Program-made: the position numbers and the translations under genes
Notes under the pieces: generated by a model
Told to the model about the DNA's origin: nothing
Seen by the model: only the letters and a program-made list of their open reading frames with translations
Databases searched by the model: none
Origin: Dyella sp. C9
GTDB taxonomy: Bacteria > Pseudomonadota > Gammaproteobacteria > Xanthomonadales > Rhodanobacteraceae
Assembly (NCBI RefSeq): GCF_003332825.1
Contig: NZ_QIRF01000002.1
Coordinates: forward strand, 248,001 to 312,000
Direction: 5' to 3'
Length of the DNA stretch: 64,000 nt
In this document: positions 57,762-64,000 of the stretch, one piece after another
Position numbering within the stretch: the first letter of the stretch is position 1
Layout of the letters: each line of letters starts with the position of its first letter

Positions 57762-57842
57762 TAGACAATACTTGAATTAGCCAAGATAAGTCCATGTTTT
57801 TATGGACGATAAAATACCAACGGCGCCCAGGGCGCCGTTTTT
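57762..57842 (+). ncRNA. Candidate small RNA or orphan terminator unit
   Basis: TAGACA (57762-57767), 17 bases, GATAAG (57785-57790) resembles a sigma-70 promoter. Downstream are GTCCAT-N6-ATGGAC (57790-57807) and a GC-rich stem CGGCGCCC-A-GGGCGCCG followed by TTTTT (57821-57842). No plus-strand gene precedes this terminator, so it must end a short transcript of its own or nothing. A product of about 50 nt is predicted. Confidence 0.4.
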
Positions 57843-58000
57843 ACGTAAATTTCACCGTGAAGGTTTTGTCTACGATGCAAGGCAGTGTGCCCGCAAATTG
57901 CTGAAGGTGGAAGAGTTTTGTCCAGTCGGAACAACAACTTTTTGCCCTCAAGAAAAGCCTGCGCCTGCCGGGGGCGCAGCGGCCTGACCAGCCCTTCGCC

Positions 58001-58012
58001 TACAATGGCTGG
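58001..58012 (+). promoter_or_regulatory. TACAAT box placed for a leaderless uup mRNA
   Basis: TACAAT (58001-58006) is followed by exactly six bases and the uup ATG at 58013, with no Shine-Dalgarno, the same arrangement as apaG and dusB. Confidence 0.5.
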
Positions 58013-59881
58013 ATGTCCCTGATCCAACTCCAGCGCGTCGACTTCAGCATCGGCGGCCCCCTCCTGCTCGAACATGTCGACCTCTCCATCGAGGCGAACG
58101 AGCGCGTGTGCATCGTCGGTCGCAACGGCGAAGGCAAATCCACCCTGATGAAGCTGATCGCCGGCGAGTTGAAGCCCGACGATGGCGAAGTGCGCGTGCA
58201 GAACGGCGTGGTCGTTGCGCGCATGGCGCAGGAAGTGCCGCAGGGCACCGCGGGTAGCGTCTTCGACGTGGTCGCCGAAGGCCTCGGCGACCTCGGCCAG
58301 TTGCTTGCGCGCTATCACCATCTGCTCGGCGAAGGCGATCTCGACGCGCTGGGCGAGGTGCAGTCGCAGATCGAGGCACGCCACGGCTGGGATCTAGACC
58401 GCCGCGTAAGCGACGTGATCGAGCGACTGGAATTGCCCGCCGACACCGACTTCGCCGCGCTGTCGGGCGGCATGAAGCGCCGCGTGCTGCTGGCGCAGGC
58501 GCTGGTGCGCAAGCCCGACGTGCTGTTGCTGGACGAGCCCACCAACCATCTGGACATCGAGGCGATCGGCTGGCTCGAATCCTTCCTGCGCCAGTTCGAA
58601 GGCAGCATCGTGTTCGTCACCCACGATCGAAGCTTCCTGCGCGCACTCGCCACGCGCATCGTGGAAATCGACCGCGGCCAGCTCACCGACTGGCCGGGCG
58701 ACTACGACAACTACCTGCGTCGCCGCGAAGAGCGCCTGCATGCCGAAGCACAGGCCAACGCGCTGTTCGACAAGAAGCTGGCACAGGAAGAAGTGTGGAT
58801 CCGCCAGGGCATCAAGGCCCGCCGCACGCGCAACGAAGGCCGCGTGCGCGCCTTGAAAGCCTTGCGCGTGGAGCGCGCGCAGCGCCGCGAACTTTCGGGC
58901 AACGTGAAGATGACGCTGGCCAACGCGCAGGCGTCGGGAAAGAAGGTGATCGATCTCGAGCACGTGCACCAGGGCTATGGCGGGCGCGTGCTGATCGACA
59001 ACCTCAGCACCGCCCTCATGCGCGGCGACCGTGTCGGCATCATCGGCCCCAACGGTGCCGGGAAGAGCACCCTGCTGAAGATCATGCTGGGCGAACTCAA
59101 GCCCGAGCGCGGCCACGCCACGCTGGGCACCGGCATCCAGATCGCCTACTTCGACCAGCATCGCGTGCAGCTCAACGACGAGCTCAACGCGTTGGACAAC
59201 GTGGCCGAAGGCCGCGAATACATCGAGCTCAACGGCAGTCGCAAGCACATCATCGGCTACCTGCAGGACTTCCTGTTCTCGCCGGAGCGCGCCCGCGCAC
59301 CGATCACGCGGCTGTCCGGCGGTGAACGCAACCGCCTGCTGCTGGCCAAGCTGTTCGCGCAGCCGTCCAACCTGCTGGTGATGGACGAACCCACCAACGA
59401 CCTGGACGTGGAGACGCTGGAGCTGCTGGAAGAACTGCTCACCGAATACCAGGGCACCCTGCTGCTGGTTTCGCACGATCGCGCCTTCCTCGACAACGTG
59501 GTGTCCAGCACGCTGGTGCTGGAAGGCGACGGCAAGGTCGGTGAATACGTGGGCGGCTACAGCGACTGGCTGCGCCAGCGCCCTGCCCCCAACGCGGCTG
59601 CCGCCAAGCCCCAGGAGGCGAAGCCCACCGCGGCGCCGGCAGTCGCCGCACCGGTCGAAGCAAAGAAGAAGCTGAGCTACAAGGATGCACGCGAACTCGA
59701 ACAGCTGCCCGCGCGCATCGAAGCGCTGGAAGCGGACATCGCCGCGCGCACCGAGGCGATGAACGATCCGGACTTCTTCCGCCAGGACAACGCCGCCGTG
59801 ATGAAGGCGAACGAGGCGCTGGCCAAGCTGCAGACGGAACTGGATTCGGCCTACGCCCGCTGGTCCGAACTGGACGGCTGA
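58013..59881 (+). CDS. uup: ABC-F family ATPase Uup
   Basis: ABC-F proteins have two ATPase domains and no membrane part; Uup acts on ribosomes or on branched DNA intermediates. The 622-residue protein has Walker A GRNGEGKST (36-44) and GPNGAGKST (about 340), signatures LSGGMKRR and LSGGERNR, Walker B LLLDEPTNHLD and LVMDEPTNDLD, a linker between the domains, and a C-terminal coiled coil (EQLPARIEALEADIAARTEA). That coiled coil, after an Ala/Pro-rich spacer, is diagnostic of Uup rather than EttA or YbiT. Its end overlaps the convergent kinase gene by 31 bases. Confidence 0.93.
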   Translation: MSLIQLQRVDFSIGGPLLLEHVDLSIEANERVCIVGRNGEGKSTLMKLIAGELKPDDGEVRVQNGVVVARMAQEVPQGTAGSVFDVVAEGLGDLGQLLARYHHLLGEGDLDALGEVQSQIEARHGWDLDRRVSDVIERLELPADTDFAALSGGMKRRVLLAQALVRKPDVLLLDEPTNHLDIEAIGWLESFLRQFEGSIVFVTHDRSFLRALATRIVEIDRGQLTDWPGDYDNYLRRREERLHAEAQANALFDKKLAQEEVWIRQGIKARRTRNEGRVRALKALRVERAQRRELSGNVKMTLANAQASGKKVIDLEHVHQGYGGRVLIDNLSTALMRGDRVGIIGPNGAGKSTLLKIMLGELKPERGHATLGTGIQIAYFDQHRVQLNDELNALDNVAEGREYIELNGSRKHIIGYLQDFLFSPERARAPITRLSGGERNRLLLAKLFAQPSNLLVMDEPTNDLDVETLELLEELLTEYQGTLLLVSHDRAFLDNVVSSTLVLEGDGKVGEYVGGYSDWLRQRPAPNAAAAKPQEAKPTAAPAVAAPVEAKKKLSYKDARELEQLPARIEALEADIAARTEAMNDPDFFRQDNAAVMKANEALAKLQTELDSAYARWSELDG

Positions 59882-61230
59882 TCGTTGACCGTGCACGGCA
59901 GCCACAGGCGCGCCAGCGCGCCGCTGCCGTGTGCTCGCGAGCCCAGTGTCACCCCACCTTCGTGGGCTTCGGCAATCTGCCGGGTCAGCGCCAGCCCGAT
60001 ACCGGAACCGCCCGGCTTGGTGGTGAAGAACGGCACGAACAGGTTGTCACTGGTCGGCAACCCCGGGCCATCGTCCTCCACCTCGATCACTGCCTGGCTG
60101 CCCTCGCGTCGCCAGCGCACGTACACCGAGCCCGCTGGCGCGGCCTCCACCGCGTTGCGCATCAGGTTGATCAAGGCCTGTTCGAGCTGATCCGGGTCGG
60201 CCTGCGTCCACAGCACCTCGCCCTGCTCCACCTGCAGCGCAAGCCGTTGTTCCAGCCGCGCGGCCTTGCGCACGAGTTCACCCAGCTCGACCGGCCGCAG
60301 CTGCGGCGCGGGCAGTCGCGCCAGCCGGCTGTAGCTGGCCAGGAAGCGACCCAGCGAATCGGCGCGATGTGCGATGAGCTCCACACCCCCCTGGAAATCC
60401 ACGCGCCAATCGTCGGGCATGGGATCACGCGCCAGGAGCGAGGCCAGCGTGCCCGCCATCGAACGGATCGGCGCCAGCGAGTTGTTCAATTCGTGGCCGA
60501 GCACGCGCAGCAGGCGCTGCCAGGCCTGGCGTTCTTCCTCGCGCAGGACGCGACCCAGGTCGTTGATCACCAGCAGCTGCCCGCCGCGACCGCCGCTGCG
60601 CAGCGGCGCATGGCGCACTTCGTAGCGGCCTGCACCTCCGGCAAAGCGGTGGTTGATGACGCGCAGGGTGGGCGGTGCCAGCCATTCGCCCAACCCGAGT
60701 GCTTCTGCGCCGCGACCGAACAAGTCATCGCGTGCACGCCCCAGCAGTCGCTGGCCGGCCGGATTCACCAGGCGCAACCTGCCTGCCCCGTCGAACGCGA
60801 ACACGGCGCTGTCCAGCGCCGCCAAGGTCTTGCCCAGCAGGTGCGAGGATTCCTCGAAGGCGAGGCGCTCGTGCTGCAGTCGTTCGGCCAGCGCGTTGAT
60901 GTCGTAGATCACATCGCCCAGCACGCCGCCCTGCACCCCACGCAGGCTGTAGTCGCCCTCGCGCAAGGCCTCCAGCAAACCCGATAGCGTGTACAGCGGA
61001 TAGCTGACGCGCCGCACCTGCCATCGCGCCAGCAATACGGTGAGCAACAGCGCTGCGCCCCACAGGGCCAGCCGCGACTGCATTCCGGTAAGCGGGATGC
61101 CCAGCATCAGGCCCAGCGCCAACCACGCAGGCAACGCCACCAGCAGGCTGCCCCAGCCGACGCGCCGCTCGAATCGCGGCAGGCGCGCGCTGCGCGCTGG
61201 ATCAGTCGAGCCCGGACTCATCGACCGCAT
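59851..61230 (-). CDS. NtrY-like sensor histidine kinase
   Basis: This membrane kinase (about 459 residues) should phosphorylate the NtrC-type regulator encoded just upstream. It has two N-terminal membrane helices (about residues 25-65), a HAMP-like segment, a PAS domain (LAALDSAVFAFDGAGRLRLVN), the H-box LGHELNNSLAPIRS, and the ATPase N-box (LINLMRNAVEAA), G1 (EVEDDGPGLP) and G2 (GGSGIGLALTRQI). The start may be 61230 or 61221; both lie inside the regulator's 3' end, so translation is coupled. The 3' end overlaps uup from the other strand. Confidence 0.87.
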   Translation of the reverse strand: MRSMSPGSTDPARSARLPRFERRVGWGSLLVALPAWLALGLMLGIPLTGMQSRLALWGAALLLTVLLARWQVRRVSYPLYTLSGLLEALREGDYSLRGVQGGVLGDVIYDINALAERLQHERLAFEESSHLLGKTLAALDSAVFAFDGAGRLRLVNPAGQRLLGRARDDLFGRGAEALGLGEWLAPPTLRVINHRFAGGAGRYEVRHAPLRSGGRGGQLLVINDLGRVLREEERQAWQRLLRVLGHELNNSLAPIRSMAGTLASLLARDPMPDDWRVDFQGGVELIAHRADSLGRFLASYSRLARLPAPQLRPVELGELVRKAARLEQRLALQVEQGEVLWTQADPDQLEQALINLMRNAVEAAPAGSVYVRWRREGSQAVIEVEDDGPGLPTSDNLFVPFFTTKPGGSGIGLALTRQIAEAHEGGVTLGSRAHGSGALARLWLPCTVNDQPSSSDQRA

Positions 61231-62608
61231 CACGAAGATCGTGTTTTTCCAGGCGCCGGTACAACGACTGGCGCGTGATGCCCAACGCATCGGCGGCGCG
61301 CTGCAGGTTGCCCTGGTGGCGTTGCAGCGCGCGCCTGACCAGCCAGCCTTCGGCCTGCTCCAGGGTCATGCCGCCGACATCCGGCGCGGACTCCGGCGCC
61401 GTGCCGAAGGCCAGCGCGGAGGCACTCACCTGGTCGCTGTCGGCCAGCAGCGCGGCGCGCTCCATCAAGTGCTGCAACTCGCGCACGTTGCCCGGCCACG
61501 CCCACGCCAGCAGGGAGCGCTCCGCCGACGGCGCCAGCCGCAGCGTCGCGCGTCCATAGCGCTGGGCGCTGCGCGCGAGGAACTGGCGAGCCAGCGGCAG
61601 GATGTCCTCACCACGCTCGCGCAACGGCGGCAAATGGATTTCCAGCGTGTTGAGGCGGTAGAGCAGATCCTTGCGGAAGCGCCCGGCCGCGACCTCGGCC
61701 GACAGGTCGGCGTTGGTGGCCGAGACCAGCCGCACATCCACGCGCTGGGTGCGCGAGGAACCAAGCCGCTCGAACTCGCCATCCTCCAGCACACGCAGCA
61801 ATTTGGGCTGCTGCGAGGCAGGCACGTTGCCCACCTCGTCCAGGAACAACGTACCGCCATCGGCCAGCTCGAAGCGCCCGATGCGCTCGCCCTTGGCGTC
61901 GGTATAGGCGCCACGCACGTGGCCGAACATCTCCGACTCGAACACGCTCTCGGCAATGCCGCCCATGTTCACCTTGACCAGCGAACGCTGTGCACGCGCG
62001 GACAGCCGGTGAATGCGCTGGGCGACAACGCCCTTGCCGGTACCGTTCTCGCCGAGCACCAGCACGTTGGCGTCGCTCGGCGCCACGCGATCCACCAGCG
62101 ATGCCACGCGACGCATCGCGGGCGACTCGGCGATGAAACCATCGCCCTGCTCGCCCCGAAGCAAGGCGTTTTCCGCCTCCAGCCGGCGTTGGCGACGCGC
62201 GCCGTCGCGTAGCGCGACCTGGGCGCGCAACACCGCCAGCAGGCGCGCGTTGTCCCACGGCTTCTCCACGAAATCGGCGGCGCCGCGACGCATGGCTTCC
62301 ACCGTCAACGGCACATTGCCCCACGCCGTCATCACCACCACCGGCAGCTCCGGTGCCTGCTGGCGCAGGCGTTCGAGCAACAGCAGCCCCTCTTCGCCGG
62401 AGGTGGTGTCGCGCTGGTAATTGCAGTCGATCAGCGCACAGGCAAAATCCTGGCGCCGTACGGCGTCCACCGCCGCATCGGGATCGGCGACGCCCACGCT
62501 GGCCAGGCCTTCGGACTTGAGCAACAGGCGCAGCGCCTCGCGCACATCGGCCTGGTCGTCGGCCAGCAGGATGATCGGAGCGGTTTCGCGTGCCATCGGC
62601 GGTTCCAT
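61202..62608 (-). CDS. Sigma-54-type response regulator with GAYTDA loop
   Basis: The 468-residue regulator has a receiver domain with phosphoacceptor Asp61, an AAA+ domain with Walker A GENGTGKG (186-193) and Walker B ([10 protein letters not shown]), and a C-terminal Fis-type helix-turn-helix ([19 protein letters not shown]). The sigma-54 contact loop, normally GAFTGA, reads GAYTDA at residues 233-238. The start is the ATG at 62608 with TACACT exactly six bases upstream; an ATG at 62596 is the alternative. It lies between a MacB/FtsX-type permease gene and its cognate kinase gene, so it probably controls that transporter. Confidence 0.88.
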   Translation of the reverse strand: MEPPMARETAPIILLADDQADVREALRLLLKSEGLASVGVADPDAAVDAVRRQDFACALIDCNYQRDTTSGEEGLLLLERLRQQAPELPVVVMTAWGNVPLTVEAMRRGAADFVEKPWDNARLLAVLRAQVALRDGARRQRRLEAENALLRGEQGDGFIAESPAMRRVASLVDRVAPSDANVLVLGENGTGKGVVAQRIHRLSARAQRSLVKVNMGGIAESVFESEMFGHVRGAYTDAKGERIGRFELADGGTLFLDEVGNVPASQQPKLLRVLEDGEFERLGSSRTQRVDVRLVSATNADLSAEVAAGRFRKDLLYRLNTLEIHLPPLRERGEDILPLARQFLARSAQRYGRATLRLAPSAERSLLAWAWPGNVRELQHLMERAALLADSDQVSASALAFGTAPESAPDVGGMTLEQAEGWLVRRALQRHQGNLQRAADALGITRQSLYRRLEKHDLRDAVDESGLD

Positions 62609-62614
62609 CCGGCG

Positions 62615-62620
62615 AGTGTA
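62615..62620 (-). promoter_or_regulatory. TACACT box six bases before the regulator ATG
   Basis: On the minus strand TACACT (62615-62620) is followed by six bases and the ATG at 62608. It lies in the 16-bp gap after the permease stop. It could give the regulator-kinase pair its own leaderless transcript. Confidence 0.4.
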
Positions 62621-62624
62621 GCGG

Positions 62625-64000
62625 TCACTCATCACGCAACGCGATGGCCGGATCAACCCGCAGCGCCCGGCGCAGTGGCTGCAACGCCGCCAGCGCCGAC
62701 ACCAGGATCACCAGCACGGCCACCGGGACGAATACGGCCGGGTCATGCGCCCGCGTGCGCAGGACCGGATCGGCGAGCACGCCCGACCACGGCAAGGCCA
62801 GCAGCACGCCCAGCGACAGGCCGATGCCGAGCTGCCAGGCCAGCTGGCGTCCCGCATCGCGCAGGATCGCCGCGTGACCGGCACCAATGGCGCGACGGAT
62901 ACCGATCTCGCGCGTGCGCTGCGCCACGGAGAACGCGAGCACGCCGTACAACCCTGCCGCCGCCAGCAGCAGCGCCACCAGGCCCAGCGTGGCGAATACC
63001 TGGGTCAGCACGGCCAGCCCCACGCGGCTCTTCGCCATGCTGCGTGCCTGGCTCAGCGTGCCGTGCACCGCTGCCTGCGGATCGATACTGCGCACCACCC
63101 CGATCAGGCGTCGTGCGAATACCTGCGCATCGATGGGCGTGCGTATCGCCACGCCTACGCTGGCCAGCGGCGACTGCTTTGCCGATTGCGCCAGCGGCAT
63201 CAGCAGGCCCGGCAAGGGACGCTCCAGCATGCCATCCAGTTGCAGGGGTTCGATCACGCCGACCACGGTGACCGTGCGTGCCCACGCGTTACCCGGATAC
63301 AGCACCAGCGACTGCCCCACCGCCTCGGCCCCGGGCCAGAAGGCCTGCGCCATCTTGCGGTCGATCACCACTACCGCCGCGGTATCGGCGCGATCGCGCG
63401 CATCGATGAAGCGCCCGGCCAGCAGGCGCACGCCATAGGTGGAGAGGAAATGCCCGTCCACGATACCCATCTGCGCCCTTGGCCAGCCCGTGTTCGGGTG
63501 CGGCTGGCCCGGCAAGGCCACGTACTCGTGGCTGCCGAGCACCGCGCTGGGCACGGTATTGGATGCCGTCGCCTCGGTCACGCCTGCCTCCACGCGCAGC
63601 CGTTCGACCAGGGTTTCGAAGAACTGGATGCGCTGTTCGTCGCTCGTGTACAGGCCCGGCGGTAGCGCCACCTGCGCGGTCAACACCTGGCTGGCATGGC
63701 TTGCACCCACCGGCGGCTGCACCAGCAGGGCATCGAGCGCTCGCACGAAGGTGCCTGCACCGACCAGCAGCACCACGGTCAGCGCCACCTCGGCCACCAC
63801 CATCACGCGGGCGAAGCGGGCGAAGCCGCCGCCGCTGCCACGCGTGCCCTCGCGCAGATTGGCCTGCAGGTCGTCGCCGGTGGCGCGCCAGGCGGGAATG
63901 CCGCCGGCCAGCGCCGTGCAGGCCAAGGCCATGGCCAGCGCAAACGCGAGCACGCCGCCATCGATGCCGAACTGATGCAGGTGCGCGGAACCCGGCGCGT
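62625..64000 (-). CDS. MacB/FtsX-type ABC transporter permease, 5'-truncated
   Basis: Only the C-terminal part (at least 458 residues) lies in the window; the frame is open to the right edge, so the GTG at 63953 is not the true start. It shows a membrane segment, an LREGT linker, another helix (ARVMVVAEVALTVVLLVGAGTFVRAL), a MacB-like periplasmic domain, and a final FtsX domain with three helices (LGLVALLLAAAGLYGVLAFSV, the TREIGIRRAIGA loop, VFVPVAVLVILVSALAAL). This is the long, two-FtsX-domain permease type. Its ATPase and membrane-fusion partners should lie outside the window. It is followed by a two-component system that probably regulates it. Confidence 0.88.
   Translation of the reverse strand, partial: APGSAHLHQFGIDGGVLAFALAMALACTALAGGIPAWRATGDDLQANLREGTRGSGGGFARFARVMVVAEVALTVVLLVGAGTFVRALDALLVQPPVGASHASQVLTAQVALPPGLYTSDEQRIQFFETLVERLRVEAGVTEATASNTVPSAVLGSHEYVALPGQPHPNTGWPRAQMGIVDGHFLSTYGVRLLAGRFIDARDRADTAAVVVIDRKMAQAFWPGAEAVGQSLVLYPGNAWARTVTVVGVIEPLQLDGMLERPLPGLLMPLAQSAKQSPLASVGVAIRTPIDAQVFARRLIGVVRSIDPQAAVHGTLSQARSMAKSRVGLAVLTQVFATLGLVALLLAAAGLYGVLAFSVAQRTREIGIRRAIGAGHAAILRDAGRQLAWQLGIGLSLGVLLALPWSGVLADPVLRTRAHDPAVFVPVAVLVILVSALAALQPLRRALRVDPAIALRDE

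Larger units (their letters stand above)
57686..58012. other. dacC-uup divergent intergenic region
   Basis: This 327-bp gap holds an inverted repeat GTTGCAC-N9-GTGCAAC (57723-57745) in the dacC leader, a separate plus-strand promoter-hairpin-terminator unit (57762-57842), and the uup start box (58001-58006). The 61-codon ORF beginning at 57802 runs through the terminator hairpin and has no ribosome site; I do not accept it. From 57850 to 57990 I see nothing definite. Confidence 0.6.

Noticed and set aside
57802..57987. A 61-codon ORF before uup
   Set aside because: It runs through an intrinsic terminator hairpin, has no ribosome site and no recognisable similarity.

Overview
The window is about 64 kb of GC-rich gammaproteobacterial chromosome. 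It looks like core genome of the order Xanthomonadales, most likely Rhodanobacteraceae (Dyella, Rhodanobacter, Frateuria, Luteibacter or a relative). This is inferred from protein similarity patterns, the gene order, a division/cell-wall cluster without murD, and a TonB-dependent receptor of the kind abundant in that order. No phage, integrase, insertion sequence, CRISPR array, rRNA or tRNA gene was seen.

Layout. 0-7 kb: 3' part of ispB, a dienelactone-hydrolase-like exported protein, two ubiquinone hydroxylases (ubiI-like, ubiH), a cobalamin pair (BtuM-like transporter plus PduO-type adenosyltransferase), a histone-deacetylase-like hydrolase and msrB. 7-14 kb: one long forward run lptD-surA-pdxA-rsmA-apaG-apaH. 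14-20 kb: secA, an M23 peptidase and lpxC on the minus strand with dciA divergent. 20-36 kb: the division and cell-wall (dcw) cluster on the minus strand, transcribed mraZ-rsmH-ftsL-ftsI-murE-murF-mraY-ftsW-murG-murC-ddlB-ftsQ-ftsA-ftsZ. Most genes overlap by ATGA or GTGA. murD is missing between mraY and ftsW, and an inverted 7-base repeat lies there instead. 36-40 kb: RNase P RNA, rsmI, and lpoA-yraN. 40-43 kb: a TonB-dependent receptor behind a strong promoter and a structured leader with a terminator-like hairpin. 43-57 kb: mostly single genes (alpha/beta hydrolases, a GlcD-like oxidase, rhtC, a nucleoside permease, a histidine phosphatase, dusB, a methyltransferase, an SGNH hydrolase, a Tat-exported flavin oxidase, metK, dacC). 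57-64 kb: an ABC-F ATPase (Uup), then a minus-strand operon of a MacB/FtsX-type permease (cut by the window end), an NtrC-type regulator and its histidine kinase.

How the genes work together. Much of the window builds the envelope. MurC/E/F, Ddl, MraY and MurG make the peptidoglycan precursor. FtsW/FtsI polymerise it at the ring organised by FtsZ/FtsA/FtsQ/FtsL. LpoA, DacC and the M23 protein adjust the mature wall. LpxC starts lipid A, LptD inserts finished LPS, SurA folds outer-membrane proteins and SecA exports them. IspB and the Ubi enzymes supply ubiquinone.

Regulatory and repeat features seen directly: a mraZ promoter followed by four GTGG-type boxes spaced exactly 10 bp; several TACAAT-like boxes exactly 6 bp before an ATG with no Shine-Dalgarno, suggesting leaderless mRNAs; four copies of a REP-like inverted repeat near gene 3' ends; several clear intrinsic terminators; and an orphan promoter-hairpin-terminator unit before uup that may encode a small RNA.
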